A stretch of DNA of 64,000 nt from PWQG01 sp040882255 (GCA_040882255.1 JBBEBP010000018.1:23504-87503), one strand, 5' to 3'. Positions 51,634 through 61,300 are shown, counted from the stretch's first letter. The notes: a model not told the origin generated them from the letters alone. Program-made: numbers and translations.

Positions 51634-53361
51634 ATGACGATGGAGCAGGTTCTGGCGGCCGTGGTGGTAACGGCGTTGATCGCGGTGCTGATACAGGGTC
51701 GTTATTCCGTGGCGGTGGTGTTCTCCACGGCCGCGTTCCTGTTCTATGCGTCGGGGCTGGTGGACACGGATACGCTGCGTCGACAACTGATCAATCCCGG
51801 GGTGCTGACGCTGGGGCTGTTGATGCTGGTGGCGGTGGTGCTGAACAAGTCCCGGGCGCTGGAATACTGGACGCACCGTATGCTGCGCGGCGGTTACCGC
51901 TTCGCGTTGGCCAAGCTCATCGTGGCCGTCAGTCTGCATTCGGCCCTGCTCAATAACACGGCCGTGGTGGCCTCCCTGATCGGGCCGGTGAAAAATGCCG
52001 GGAAGGATGCTTCCCGTCTGCTGATGCCGCTGGCCTATGCCGCCACCCTGGGCGGGGCGATGACCCTGATCGGCACCTCCACCAACCTGCTGATCGACGG
52101 CTTCGTGCAGAGCGAGGGCATGGAGGGTCTCCACCTGTTGGCGCCGCTGCCTCTGGGCCTGGTGTTGTTGACCGTGTGTGGTATTACCATGTGGCTGACC
52201 CTGCCGCATCTGCTGGCGCGGGTGGACATCAGCGAGCCGCCGGCGGCGGACTACTTCATCGAAGGGCGGGTCACACAGGATTCGTCCCTGGTGGGCCTGA
52301 CGGTGGCGCAGGCCGGTTTGCGGGAACTGGGCAGTCTGTACCTGGTGGAGATCATCCGGGGCGAGCAGTTACTGGCACCGGTGCGGCCCGCCACCGTGAT
52401 CCGCGCCGAGGACCTGCTGGTGTTCGCCGGGGACGTGACGCGGCTGGATCTGCTGGCGGATTTCGATGGGCTGACCGTGATCGAGGATGCCAGTGGCATA
52501 CCCACGGACAATCTGCTGGAGGTCATGGTCAGCGGCGAATCGGTGCTGCGCAATCGCACGATCCGCAGTGTCGACTTCCGCGCCCGCTTTGATGCCGCCG
52601 TGCTGGCGGTGCGGCGCTCCTCGCGTTATCTGCGCAGCAACCTGGCGTCCCTGCCACTGGAGCCGGGCGATATTCTGGTGCTGGCCACGGGGCCGGATTT
52701 CGAGAACCGTAACAACCTGCAGCGCAATTTCATTCCCGTGTCACGGCCCATCGTGGGGAGGTTCGTGGCGCCCTGGAAGTCGGCGCTGGCACTGGGCGGA
52801 TTCGCACTGGTGATCGCGTTGGCGGGCTTTGGCGCGATCGAGCTGTTGAAGGGCCTGGCGGTGTTGCTGGCCGTCTACATGGTGGGCGGGCTGGTGAAGG
52901 TCAACGAGCTGCGGCGCAATATTCCCTGGTACCTGCTCATCACCATCGTCTCGGCGCTGGTGGTCAGTCAGGTGCTGGCGAGTACCGGGCTGGCCTCCCT
53001 CATCGTCAGCGGGGCGCTGGATACGTTTTCGCCGGGACCTCATGCGGCAATGATCGTGATTCTCATGATGACGGCGTTGATGACGGCGCTGATGACGAAT
53101 AATGCGGCTGCCGCGCTGATGTTCCCGATGGCGGTGAGTATTTCGAGCAGCCTGGGGGTGGATGTCATGCCCTTCGTCATGGCGGTGCTGTTCGGAGCCA
53201 GCGCTTCTTTCATGACGCCGCATGGTTACCAGACCAATCTGATGGTCATGGCGCCCGGCGGCTATACCTTCCGTGACTACCTGCGCGCCGGGGCGCCGGT
53301 CACGCTGGTCTATCTGGCGGTGGCCGGCTGGCTGCTGCCGGTGTTCTTCCCGTTCGGCTGA
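51634..53361 (+). CDS. SLC13-family permease with two TrkA-C domains
   Basis: A 575-residue membrane protein. The two halves of a DASS/CitT-type permease are visible (signatures SLHSALLNNTAVVASLIGPV, GTSTNLLIDGF, MTNNAAAALMFPMA, GASASFMTPHGYQTNLMV). Between them lie two RCK_C/TrkA-C domains (about 205-290 and 295-375, VGLTVAQAGLREL, EPGDILVLATGPDF). Relatives of this shape transport sulfate or dicarboxylates with sodium. Sulfate is tempting because cysDNC is 6 kb away, but the link is only genomic. Start at ATG 51634; an ATG at 51640 is possible. Confidence 0.85.
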   Translation: MTMEQVLAAVVVTALIAVLIQGRYSVAVVFSTAAFLFYASGLVDTDTLRRQLINPGVLTLGLLMLVAVVLNKSRALEYWTHRMLRGGYRFALAKLIVAVSLHSALLNNTAVVASLIGPVKNAGKDASRLLMPLAYAATLGGAMTLIGTSTNLLIDGFVQSEGMEGLHLLAPLPLGLVLLTVCGITMWLTLPHLLARVDISEPPAADYFIEGRVTQDSSLVGLTVAQAGLRELGSLYLVEIIRGEQLLAPVRPATVIRAEDLLVFAGDVTRLDLLADFDGLTVIEDASGIPTDNLLEVMVSGESVLRNRTIRSVDFRARFDAAVLAVRRSSRYLRSNLASLPLEPGDILVLATGPDFENRNNLQRNFIPVSRPIVGRFVAPWKSALALGGFALVIALAGFGAIELLKGLAVLLAVYMVGGLVKVNELRRNIPWYLLITIVSALVVSQVLASTGLASLIVSGALDTFSPGPHAAMIVILMMTALMTALMTNNAAAALMFPMAVSISSSLGVDVMPFVMAVLFGASASFMTPHGYQTNLMVMAPGGYTFRDYLRAGAPVTLVYLAVAGWLLPVFFPFG

Positions 53362-53367
53362 TGCGGT

Positions 53368-55680
53368 CTACTGGCCCGGTGGGCCGTCCGTGGCGGAGTC
53401 ATCGCGTGGCCTGGTCGTCTCGACTTCTTCACTGTGGCTTTTTTCGCTTCCAGTGCTGCCGTTCCGGGCCATCTCCTGCAGCCGGATATGCGCCGCCGGC
53501 GCGCTGCCGTCTTTCTGCTGACCGAAGTAGAGGGTCTGGTGCGGGAAGGGAATCTCGATGCCTTTCTCGTCGAACAGTTTCTTGGTGCGGCGCAGGAACT
53601 CGCGGCGCAGCGCCCATTGCTCGAGTGGTTTGCACTTGAGCCGCAGGCGGATGTCGATGGAAGAGGACGCCATTGCGTTGAGACCGTCCACCATCAGTGG
53701 TTCCAGAATGATGTCCTTCCACTGTTCTTCCTGCTGCATTTCCTCGCCAATCTGTGACAACAGGCTCATCACTTCCTCGACGTCCTCGCGGTAGGCCACG
53801 CCGATGACGATCAGCGCGTAGCTGTAGTCATTGGCCACCTTGTGTACGCTGGTGACATCCCCGAAAGGGATCACGCGGATGTTGCCGGAGAGATCACGCA
53901 GTTCCATGGTGCGGATGTGCATGGCCTCGACGATGCCGGTGTGCGAGCCAATCTCGACCCAATCACCCACCGCGATGATGTCCTCGAAGATGACGAACAT
54001 GCCGGAGATCAGGTCGCGAACCAGGGTCTGTGCGCCGAAACCGACAGCCAGGCCGATAACGCCGGCGCTGGCGATCAATGGGCCGATGTTCATGCCCAGC
54101 TCGGAGAGCACGATCATGATGGCCACGGCGCCAATGGAGATGCGTACGATGTTTTTCAGCAGGGGCAGCACGGTGACGAGGCGGCGGGTGTCGCCGTTAG
54201 CCGCGTGCAGCTTGCGCTCGATCAGGGCAGCGGTGATTTCCCAGACCAGGAAGCCGGCCGCGATGATCAGCAGGATGCGAACGATCCGTGCCAGCAGTGC
54301 CTGGCCGGCTTCGGTGGCAAACAGGCCGGCCGCGTTCAGTCCCCAGGCCTGGGCCAGGGCGATCACCGCCACGATCACCAGGATGATTTTCAGCACCTGT
54401 GTGACAGCCGGGCGGTAGCGATCCGCGCGCAGGTCCAGGTTGGGGTATTGCTCGCGCAATCTGGCGGGCAGGTGGAAGAGTTTCTCCATGCCGTGCTGCG
54501 CGCCGGACAGGGCCAGGCGCGCGGCGAGCAGAATGACCAGGGTCGCCACGGTGCGCCAGACCAGGAAGGCAAAGCCGCCCTCGAGTTCGGTGGCCCAGAC
54601 CACGTACACGCCGATGATGTAGAGGATGGCCAGCAGGTGCCAGAACATCCCCAGTGTGCCGCGCAGTTGGGCGGCCATGCCGGTGACCTGCTCGCCGCCC
54701 CGGATCGCTGCGGCAACCGGCTGACGGTTCTGCAGAATGAGGGCCACGAACAGCAGGGCGACGACCAGCCCGGTCAGGTCCACCAGCAGGCTCTGGCTGT
54801 CACCTTCCATGCCCAGTTGCAACAGCGCCTGGTTGATGAAATAGCCATAGACCGTGACGATGGTGATACGTCGTATCCACACGTAGCCGTAGGCGGCGGT
54901 TTCATCCTGCAGTGGATAGGGGCGCTGCTCGGGGTTGTCCACAGCCAGGGAAGTGCGGGCCATGATCATGACGCCCTGTGCTATCACATGGGCATAGACC
55001 AGGGAGAACAACACGGTCTGTGTGACCGGGCGCGGTTCGAATAGTGGCAGGGCCAGCCAGGCGATGCCCAGGAAGGCCGCCAGCGGCACCAGACGCAGCA
55101 CCAGCGCCATCACCAGCAATACGATGTTGTTGGGGATATTGCTGGCCGTGCGGTTGCGGACTTTCTCCCACGGCTGGCTGAGCAGATGCCTGATCAGCCA
55201 GGCGCCGGTCCAAGCAAGGAGGAAGATGCCGACGATCTTCGCGACGATTTCCACGATCACCAGCCGCTCGTCGGGGTCGGTCAACGCGGTACGGACTGTA
55301 TTCAATGCCTCGGGCGCTGCGTTGATGTAGGCCACGACGCTCTGCAGCCGCCTGGTCAGGGACTCAATGCCTCCGGAGGCGGTCTCCATCAGCCGGCTGG
55401 CCAGTCCCGGAGCCGCCTCCGCTGCATCCGGTCCGCTTTCCGTTTCCCCGGCCTGCTGCAGGCTGCGCAGGGTATTGAGGCGCTCCAGGAAAATCGCCCG
55501 GCGTTCCGGGTCCTCCAGCGTGTCGATCAGGGACTGCAGCTGGCCGTCATCGACTTCAGAAGCGAGTTGCTCCGGGTTGTTGGCAGCGGTGGCAGCGTCG
55601 GGCTGTGCCTGTGCCGGGGCTGCGGACAGGGCCAGCAGAGACAGCAGGATCGGGATGAGGGCGCTACGGATTCCATTCAT
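53368..55680 (-). CDS. MscS-family mechanosensitive ion channel
   Basis: A 770-residue protein: signal peptide (1-25), a soluble helical N-terminal part, about eight membrane helices (roughly 135-515) and the MscS core with ASAGVIGLAVGFGAQTLVRD, the LISGMFVIFEDIIAVGDWVE beta domain and a C-terminal VGVAYREDVEEV domain. It belongs with the large MscK/MscM-like forms that open on osmotic downshock. It is convergent with the permease gene (6 bp apart). The last 40 residues are polar and variable. Confidence 0.9.
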   Translation of the reverse strand: MNGIRSALIPILLSLLALSAAPAQAQPDAATAANNPEQLASEVDDGQLQSLIDTLEDPERRAIFLERLNTLRSLQQAGETESGPDAAEAAPGLASRLMETASGGIESLTRRLQSVVAYINAAPEALNTVRTALTDPDERLVIVEIVAKIVGIFLLAWTGAWLIRHLLSQPWEKVRNRTASNIPNNIVLLVMALVLRLVPLAAFLGIAWLALPLFEPRPVTQTVLFSLVYAHVIAQGVMIMARTSLAVDNPEQRPYPLQDETAAYGYVWIRRITIVTVYGYFINQALLQLGMEGDSQSLLVDLTGLVVALLFVALILQNRQPVAAAIRGGEQVTGMAAQLRGTLGMFWHLLAILYIIGVYVVWATELEGGFAFLVWRTVATLVILLAARLALSGAQHGMEKLFHLPARLREQYPNLDLRADRYRPAVTQVLKIILVIVAVIALAQAWGLNAAGLFATEAGQALLARIVRILLIIAAGFLVWEITAALIERKLHAANGDTRRLVTVLPLLKNIVRISIGAVAIMIVLSELGMNIGPLIASAGVIGLAVGFGAQTLVRDLISGMFVIFEDIIAVGDWVEIGSHTGIVEAMHIRTMELRDLSGNIRVIPFGDVTSVHKVANDYSYALIVIGVAYREDVEEVMSLLSQIGEEMQQEEQWKDIILEPLMVDGLNAMASSSIDIRLRLKCKPLEQWALRREFLRRTKKLFDEKGIEIPFPHQTLYFGQQKDGSAPAAHIRLQEMARNGSTGSEKSHSEEVETTRPRDDSATDGPPGQ

Positions 55681-55721
55681 GCGCGGAAGTATACCCGTTG
55701 TACCGTATGCGGAACAGGGCC

Positions 55722-56147
55722 TCAGAGGCGCAGGGGAGGGCGTCCGCGCCGCCGCCGCAGCCAGTTGATGGCATCCAGCAGTGCGGGCTGGCGGATGAGC
55801 CAGCGCTCGAAGCGGAATTTGCCGGGAAAGTCCATCAGTATGATGCCCGCCAGCATGGTGAGCAGTCCCTGGCCGGGCAGCACCAGCATGGCGATGCCCG
55901 CCGCCATGAACAGCAATCCGGCCAGGTTCTTGATGACGAGCAGCGGCCAGCGGATGGCCGGGTGCCGGTTGGCCCAGGGCAGAACGGGGCGCTCGACTTC
56001 CCGGAAGTAGTCGACCGGAATGCGGGCCACGAACCAGGGCACAGTGAGCAGAGAGACGGCGAACACCAGCGCCGATGACAGGGCCAGCGCGGTCAGCAGC
56101 ATTTCATTGGCCTCCGCCCAGGCCAGCAGTGTTTCAATCAGGTGCAT
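55722..56147 (-). CDS. PGPGW family membrane protein
   Basis: A 141-residue membrane protein with two or three hydrophobic segments and the diagnostic GIAMLVLPGQGLLTMLAGI followed by DFPGKFRFERWLIRQPALLD and WLRRRRGRPPL, which match PGPGW-type transmembrane proteins. Function unknown. It is 41 bp upstream of the MscS gene on the same strand and could share a transcript. Confidence 0.75.
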   Translation of the reverse strand: MHLIETLLAWAEANEMLLTALALSSALVFAVSLLTVPWFVARIPVDYFREVERPVLPWANRHPAIRWPLLVIKNLAGLLFMAAGIAMLVLPGQGLLTMLAGIILMDFPGKFRFERWLIRQPALLDAINWLRRRRGRPPLRL

Positions 56148-56168
56148 CGGGGTTCCCGGTATTTTCTG

Positions 56169-56426
56169 TCAATAGTGATAACGACAGGAAATGATTGTGA
56201 TCCGGTCGTCATCCACGGCATAGACCAGTCGATGGGTGTCGTCTATCCGCCGGGACCAGAATCCGGTCAGACTGCCTTTCAGTGCTTCCGGTTTGCCGAT
56301 GCCCTGGACGGGATCGCGCAGGCAGGCACTGACCAGGCGGTTGATTCGCTTCAATGTCTTCCGGTCCTGCGATTGCCAGTACAGATAAGCTTTCCAGGCT
56401 TAGGCGGTCCATGCCAGTTCGTCCAT
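56169..56426 (-). pseudogene. yoeB: YoeB-like toxin with in-frame stop codon
   Basis: An 85-codon reading from ATG 56426 gives MDELAWTA, a TAA at 56400-56402, then AWKAYLYWQSQDRKTLKRIN and GSLTGFWSRRIDDTHRLVYA, ending IISCRYHY. This is the YoeB mRNA interferase (AWEDYLYWQ..DKKTLKRIN, EGCWSRRI..HRLVY, SCRYHY). The stop replaces a single residue near position 9, with no frameshift. A TTG at 56354 could restart translation but would delete the N-terminal strand. The toxin should be inactive, while its antitoxin gene upstream is intact. Confidence 0.8.
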
Positions 56427-56441
56427 GGGAGCGTCTCTGAT

Positions 56442-56717
56442 TCACTCGGCCGTCTTTTGTGCGTCGGCGTCTTTCAGTGCGTGTTTTTGCGTCTCGCCCC
56501 GGCGGTACTGGTCAATGGACCGTGAAATATGTGCGGCGTTGGCGGAACTGCTCAGCAGGTGCACGGTTTCCATCAATGCATTGAAATGATCCAGCGACAG
56601 GATCACGGCATCCTCGGCATCGCGGCGGGTGACCACGGTATAGTCGGCATCCTCGGCGACCCGGTCGAGCACCTGTTTGAAGCGGCCCCGGGCGCTGGAA
56701 TAGCTGATGATGTGCAT
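56442..56717 (-). CDS. yefM: YefM-family antitoxin
   Basis: A 91-residue antitoxin starting MHIISYSSARGRFKQVLDRV, with DYTVVTRRDAEDAVILSL and FNALMETVHLLSSSANAAHI, the YefM/Phd fold and helix. It neutralises YoeB and represses the operon. The toxin gene follows after 15 bp but is broken by a stop codon. Three 15-bp repeats lie directly upstream. Confidence 0.85.
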   Translation of the reverse strand: MHIISYSSARGRFKQVLDRVAEDADYTVVTRRDAEDAVILSLDHFNALMETVHLLSSSANAAHISRSIDQYRRGETQKHALKDADAQKTAE

Positions 56718-56727
56718 GGAAATACCC

Positions 56728-56772
56728 CGGAAAGTCCGATACGTCAGGATTCGATACATTAAAATTCGGTAC
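56728..56772 (-). repeat. three 15-bp direct repeats before yefM
   Basis: TCCGATAC, TTCGATAC and TTCGGTAC end at 56742, 56757 and 56772, exactly 15 bp apart on the plus strand, just upstream of the yefM start. They may be binding sites of YefM or a young tandem duplication. Confidence 0.4.
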
Positions 56773-56816
56773 GCCAGGAGCAGTATAGTGCATGTACAAT
56801 TTACTGTCCAAGTTGC

Positions 56817-57521
56817 TTATCGGTGGTATCCGTCCAGCAATGCCTGCCAGTCCTGCTCGCCGTAGTGCATGGAGGGCGTCTGGCGTTTCAACTTGTCCAG
56901 CGAGCGTTGCAGGCGTTTCAGGTTGGCCGCCTTCCAGCGGCCGTGCCGGCGGATGCGGCCCTTGTCGAAGTCGATCAGCCAGGGCCGGTCCCGGTCATCC
57001 AGCAGGATGTTGGTGGCGTTGAGGTCGGCGTGGTGCACGCCGGCGGCGTGGAAGCGGGCGATGGTGTGGCCGATGGCCTGCCATTGCCGGTGGCTGAGCG
57101 CGCCACGGCAGAGGTGTTCGTACAGGGTATGCGATCCGGGAATGCGGTGCGTGATCAGGTCGCCCCGGCAGGCCAGCCAGCCGCTGAACTGACAGCGGGC
57201 CGCCACCGGCACGGGCACTGGCAGGTCCTCGTCATGGAGCTGTTCTAGCAGGCGAAACTCGGCCAGCATGCGGGGCTGGCCGCCGGGCAGGCAGGCATAG
57301 GTGTCGCGGATCAGCCGGCCGATCAGTCCGCCGCGATGGTAGTGCTTGAGCACCAGCGGCGTGTCCTGGAATTCAAAGAACCGGGCCCTGCCGCGTTCGA
57401 CGGGCGCCGCCTCGTCATCGCAATGCTGGTTCTCCGGGCGGAACAGCGCCTCGGGGTTCTCCAGCCAGTCCGTGTCGTAGAGGATACGGGTGTTGTGCTT
57501 GCTGTAGGTCTTGTGTGGCAC
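56817..57521 (-). CDS. kdkA: 3-deoxy-D-manno-octulosonic acid kinase (KdkA)
   Basis: A 234-residue LPS core kinase with the protein-kinase-like catalytic motif VHHADLNATNILLD (about 162-175) and LIDFDKGRIRRHGRW, and the N-terminal LVLKHYHRGGLIGRL lysine region. KdkA phosphorylates Kdo at position 4 in the inner core of species with a single Kdo. Divergent from a glycosyltransferase cluster, which supports an LPS core role for both. Confidence 0.88.
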   Translation of the reverse strand: MPHKTYSKHNTRILYDTDWLENPEALFRPENQHCDDEAAPVERGRARFFEFQDTPLVLKHYHRGGLIGRLIRDTYACLPGGQPRMLAEFRLLEQLHDEDLPVPVPVAARCQFSGWLACRGDLITHRIPGSHTLYEHLCRGALSHRQWQAIGHTIARFHAAGVHHADLNATNILLDDRDRPWLIDFDKGRIRRHGRWKAANLKRLQRSLDKLKRQTPSMHYGEQDWQALLDGYHR

Positions 57522-57636
57522 GGGGATCGGGTCATCCGTCTGTCACCGCGCGGGCGGGTGGCGGCTGCGGTGCTGGTTGTGTGGATTGTACTTCGCTATG
57601 ATGCGCGGAACAAACCGAAGGAGAAACGCTGCTTCC

Positions 57637-58554
57637 ATGAATGATGAGTATCCGGTGCCGGCGCCGCGCTGGCACGATGGTCTGGTCAGTCTGGCCCTGC
57701 GTCTGGCTGCCAGCGGCTGGGCGCCGGCGCGCTGCTTCCGTCCGCCGCTGCCACCGGCCCCGCAGCGCGCGGCGCGCACCGGGCCGCTGCACATAGAGGT
57801 GGTCAGTCACTGCTGGCACTACGCACATTTTCTGGTCTACCAGCTCAGCTCGCTGGTGCGCGAGCCGCCGCGCGATGCCCGCGTCACCATGACGGTCTAC
57901 TACTGCGAGGAGGACCGTGACACCTCGGCTCTGCTGGCCTGGTTCGGTGCCATGGAGGTGCCGAATGTCACCTGGCAATGGCGGGCCCTGCCGCGCCCGG
58001 CCCTGTTCCGCCGCGCGATCGGGCGCAACGAGGCCGCGCTGGCGACCCGCGCGGACTGGATCTGGTTCACCGACTGCGACCTCATGTTCCGCCGGGGCTG
58101 TCTGGACGGTCTGGTGGAGCAGCTACAGGGGCGCCGCGACGCACTGGTCTTTCCCCGTATCGAGCGGGTCACGCCACTACTGGCGGATCAGGACCCGATG
58201 CTCAATCCGGAGATTGAAATGCGGCGTATCGCGGATGTGGACGATACCCGCTTCACGGAGCTGCCCCGGGACCGGGCCACCGGCCCGCTGCAGATTACCC
58301 ACGGTGACGTGGCCCGGGCCGTGGGCTACTGCAGCCGGCTGCGCTATTACCAGCGCCCCTCCGACACCTGGTGCAAGGCCCGCGAGGATCGTGCGTTCCG
58401 CTGGCTGCTGGGTACACGTGGCACGCCGCTGGATATTCCGGGAGTGTACCGGATCCGCCACGAGACCAAGGGGCGCTATACCGGCAGCGCAGCCAATACC
58501 CGGCTGCGCAGTCTGGTGCGGCGGCTGGGGCACCGGGTCAAGGAGCGCTCATGA
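57637..58554 (+). CDS. GT-A glycosyltransferase-like protein (first of three)
   Basis: A 305-residue protein with the GT-A nucleotide-binding pattern: IEVVSHCWHYAHFLVYQLSS at the start of the fold, DWIWFTDCDLMFRRG as the DxD-like site (about 142-156), and RALPRPALFRRAIGRNEAA before it. Acceptor unknown; the setting next to kdkA suggests LPS core or O-chain assembly. ATG 57637 is used; GGAG lies 13 bp upstream, which is somewhat far. Overlaps the next gene by 4 nt. Confidence 0.65.
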   Translation: MNDEYPVPAPRWHDGLVSLALRLAASGWAPARCFRPPLPPAPQRAARTGPLHIEVVSHCWHYAHFLVYQLSSLVREPPRDARVTMTVYYCEEDRDTSALLAWFGAMEVPNVTWQWRALPRPALFRRAIGRNEAALATRADWIWFTDCDLMFRRGCLDGLVEQLQGRRDALVFPRIERVTPLLADQDPMLNPEIEMRRIADVDDTRFTELPRDRATGPLQITHGDVARAVGYCSRLRYYQRPSDTWCKAREDRAFRWLLGTRGTPLDIPGVYRIRHETKGRYTGSAANTRLRSLVRRLGHRVKERS

Positions 58555-59459
58555 GCGGACGGCTGCAGTTCGTGGTGTTCAGCTTCAATCGCGGACGGTT
58601 TCTGGAACATTGCGTACAGACACTGGAGCGTTGCGCGCCGCAGTGTCCGGTGCTGATCTTCGACGATGATAGTGATGATCCGCAGACCCGTGCGGTGCTG
58701 CAGCGCCTGGCCCGCCGGTATACGGTGGTCACGCCCCGGCCGCTGGCGCCCGGCAGTCATGGCAAGCACGGTGGCCTGTACGCCAATATGCAAGCGGCGC
58801 TCGACGGGCTGGATGACGATGTGCTGATGTGTACCTTGCAGGATGACATGCAGCTGGTCCGCTCGCTGCGGGATGAAGAGATCGAGACGATGGCGGCGCT
58901 GCTGGAGCGCGACGAGGGCCGCCGGTTCCTGCATCATGCCTTTCTGAAGGGGGCGGAGCGCCATCGTTCCCGGGTTCGCTTCGTGGCGCAAGACAGTGTC
59001 TATTACGCCGGTCGTGAGCAAAGCAGTGCCGGGTCGCACTATTCCGATATTTTCATCGCCAGGGTCGCAGCGCTGCGCGCTGTGAACTGGCGTTTCCTGC
59101 CACGCGAGGCGGCCAACGAGCAGCAGGCCCGCCAGGTGTTCCTGCCGATGGGGCACTGGCGTGATCCCTTTGCCGCCTGGTTGCCGGCCGCCACCGCCTG
59201 GCGCGGCAAGAAGCGTACCTGGGCGCTGCGCCGGGGCGAGAAACGCCATCGCTGCGGGTTTCATCCGCTACGGGTTATGGACGAAGAGCAGCGGCGATGT
59301 TTTCTGGTCCGTGATCCGGCCGAGCGCTTGCCCTGGGCCGAGGACTGGTTGGAGTTGGAAAAAGATGACCTGCCGCAGCCATGGGTTTATCATCCCCTGC
59401 AGGGTAGCCGGTGGCTGAAGTGGCTGAACAGTGTGGAACTCAAACTCGGAAACTCCTGA
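58551..59459 (+). CDS. GT2-like glycosyltransferase (second of three)
   Basis: A 302-residue protein starting QFVVFSFNRGRFLEHCVQTL with VLIFDDDSDDPQTRAVLQRL, the usual opening of family 2 glycosyltransferases, then DDVLMCTLQDDMQLVRSL as the DxD-like site (about 85-102). The basic C-terminal half is variable. It starts in the stop of the gene before it (ATGA), so the cluster is an operon. Sugar unknown. Confidence 0.68.
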   Translation: MSGRLQFVVFSFNRGRFLEHCVQTLERCAPQCPVLIFDDDSDDPQTRAVLQRLARRYTVVTPRPLAPGSHGKHGGLYANMQAALDGLDDDVLMCTLQDDMQLVRSLRDEEIETMAALLERDEGRRFLHHAFLKGAERHRSRVRFVAQDSVYYAGREQSSAGSHYSDIFIARVAALRAVNWRFLPREAANEQQARQVFLPMGHWRDPFAAWLPAATAWRGKKRTWALRRGEKRHRCGFHPLRVMDEEQRRCFLVRDPAERLPWAEDWLELEKDDLPQPWVYHPLQGSRWLKWLNSVELKLGNS

Positions 59460-59476
59460 CAGGGGATGACTGGACC

Positions 59477-60442
59477 ATGACTGAACCGGCCCGTATGGCC
59501 TCCCTGCCGCTTTTGTTGACGGTCACCTGGTCCGGCGACCGGGCCCATTTTGCGTTGCTGCGCGAGTCGTTGAAGCGCTCGGCGCTGGCCGATTGTCCTC
59601 ATCTGGTCATCGTTCACGATGAAGATCTTCCTCTGTTCAAGGCCTTCCGCGAGCCGGGGTTGACGCTGTGCTCCAGTGCCGCAGTGCTGCCTGCCCTGGT
59701 CGAACGCCGGCGTTTCTGCGCCCGGCGTCAGCAGGAACGCTGGGGCCGCCGGGCCACCACCGTGGCCGGCAGCCTGGCCAGGCGTTTTGGCTGGCCCCGC
59801 TGGGTTCGCTACACGGGCTGGCATACCCAGCAGTTGTGCAAGCTGGCTGCCGTGGCGGGCAGCGATGCCCGGACTGTGGTGGCAATGGACTCGGACCTGA
59901 TCGTCACCCCGCATGCGCGCGTGGAGGACTTTCTGCCTGCGCGTCCGGACCACATACTCTGCTACGAGGACTGGCAGCCAGCCGAGGCGTTGTCCCGCAA
60001 GGTGGAGCACTGGCAGACCACGGCCTGCCGGCTGCTGGATCTGCCATTGCCGGAAGGCGACAAGCGCGACGTCTACTACGACACGCCGTTTGTTTTCGAT
60101 GTGCAGGCACTGCAATCCCTGCTTGGCTGGCTGGATGAGCGGTACGGGCGCCCCTGGTGGGAGACGCTGATCGACTGTCCGCCGCGCCAGTGGTCGGAGT
60201 TCGGTCTGTACCGTGCCTGGTTGCGTCACCGTTTTCAGGGACAGGTCGAATGGACCGACCGTTCACGGGCCGGGTACCTGTACGATGCCAGCGACGCGGA
60301 CCAGCTGGCCAGGGAGTTACGTGAACTGGTGGAGGCGCGGCGCTGCCATTACGTGACGATCCATTCCCAGAGCAACGGCCGCCACGACTGGCATCCCGAT
60401 GACTATGCCGATCAGGTACGGGCGTTGCTGAGCGGCGCGTAG
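59477..60442 (+). CDS. DUF6492-like glycosyltransferase-fold protein (third of three)
   Basis: A 321-residue protein beginning LLLTVTWSGDRAHFALLRES with VAMDSDLIVTP (about 134-144) as the likely DxD site, DTPFVFDVQALQSLLGWLDE, and YRAWLRHRFQG. This resembles DUF6492 proteins, which have a GT-A-like fold and sit in envelope polysaccharide clusters. It follows the previous gene by 17 bp. Role in LPS or exopolysaccharide is inferred. Confidence 0.6.
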   Translation: MTEPARMASLPLLLTVTWSGDRAHFALLRESLKRSALADCPHLVIVHDEDLPLFKAFREPGLTLCSSAAVLPALVERRRFCARRQQERWGRRATTVAGSLARRFGWPRWVRYTGWHTQQLCKLAAVAGSDARTVVAMDSDLIVTPHARVEDFLPARPDHILCYEDWQPAEALSRKVEHWQTTACRLLDLPLPEGDKRDVYYDTPFVFDVQALQSLLGWLDERYGRPWWETLIDCPPRQWSEFGLYRAWLRHRFQGQVEWTDRSRAGYLYDASDADQLARELRELVEARRCHYVTIHSQSNGRHDWHPDDYADQVRALLSGA

Positions 60443-60460
60443 TCCTGATGTGGCTTTCTG

Positions 60461-61279
60461 CTATTCCTGCAGTTGCTCGATGCCGTGCTCGGTGCGGATC
60501 ACGCGGCCGCGATCATTGGCGAGGCGCAGCGCCTTGTTGGCTGCCACCCGGACGGGGTCCACGTAGCCCCGGGCGTGGTCCAGATGAATGACAATGGCAT
60601 CGTAGCGCACGTGGCGCGGCCGGATGCCGGCATTGATCAGCCGCACACCGAACTCCCGGTCCTCGCCGCCCCAGGGCATGCGTTCGTCAAAACCGTTGAC
60701 CCGCAGCACGTCTTCCTTCCATACCGAGGCGTTAGAGCCTTTCAGGTTGCACTTGGCCGGTGTGAGGCGGTTCAGCCACGGAGCCAGGCGCGGCCCGGCC
60801 GAGATCTTCAGCGTCTTGCGCCAGCGCGGCAGCCCGTGGCGGTACAGCCAGCGTTTGTCGAAGCAGCGCCCGCTCTCGATGTCATCACGGGTGATGGCCT
60901 CGCTGGTACTCATCGGCAGTTTGTAATAACTGCCGGACAGGTAGTAGCCGGGTTCGGCGCGGCGCAGGTGCGCCTCCAGAAAATCGGCGCGCGGGATACA
61001 GTCCCCGTCACTGAACACCAGGTAGGGCGCCGAGGCTTGCAGCACCGCCTTGTTGAGAATGCGGCACTTGCGGAAGCCGTCATCTGCCTGCCAGACGTGG
61101 TGGATGGGCACGGGGCTTTGCGGCCGCAGCTGCTCGAGCAGATCGGCGGTCTCCGGACCGGACCCGTCATCGGCGACGATCAGCTCGAAATCGCCGCGCT
61201 GCTGGCAGAACCAGCCGAACAGGGCCTTCTCCAGCCAGGCCGGGGAGTTGTAGGTGGAGATGATGACGCTTGCTTGCAT
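60461..61279 (-). CDS. family 2 glycosyltransferase
   Basis: A 272-residue GT2 enzyme: ASVIISTYNSPAWLEKALFG, LIVADDGSGPET, LVFSDGDCIPRADFLEAHL (DxD at about 90-93) and the C-terminal NGFDERMPWGGEDREFGVRL followed by IVIHLDHARGYV. The GGEDREF motif marks the galactosyltransferase-like GT2 subgroup used in LPS core and chondroitin-type polymers. Convergent with the three-gene cluster and likely part of the same envelope pathway. Confidence 0.85.
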   Translation of the reverse strand: MQASVIISTYNSPAWLEKALFGWFCQQRGDFELIVADDGSGPETADLLEQLRPQSPVPIHHVWQADDGFRKCRILNKAVLQASAPYLVFSDGDCIPRADFLEAHLRRAEPGYYLSGSYYKLPMSTSEAITRDDIESGRCFDKRWLYRHGLPRWRKTLKISAGPRLAPWLNRLTPAKCNLKGSNASVWKEDVLRVNGFDERMPWGGEDREFGVRLINAGIRPRHVRYDAIVIHLDHARGYVDPVRVAANKALRLANDRGRVIRTEHGIEQLQE

Positions 61280-61300
61280 GCTGCGGATTCTAGCAGGAAA

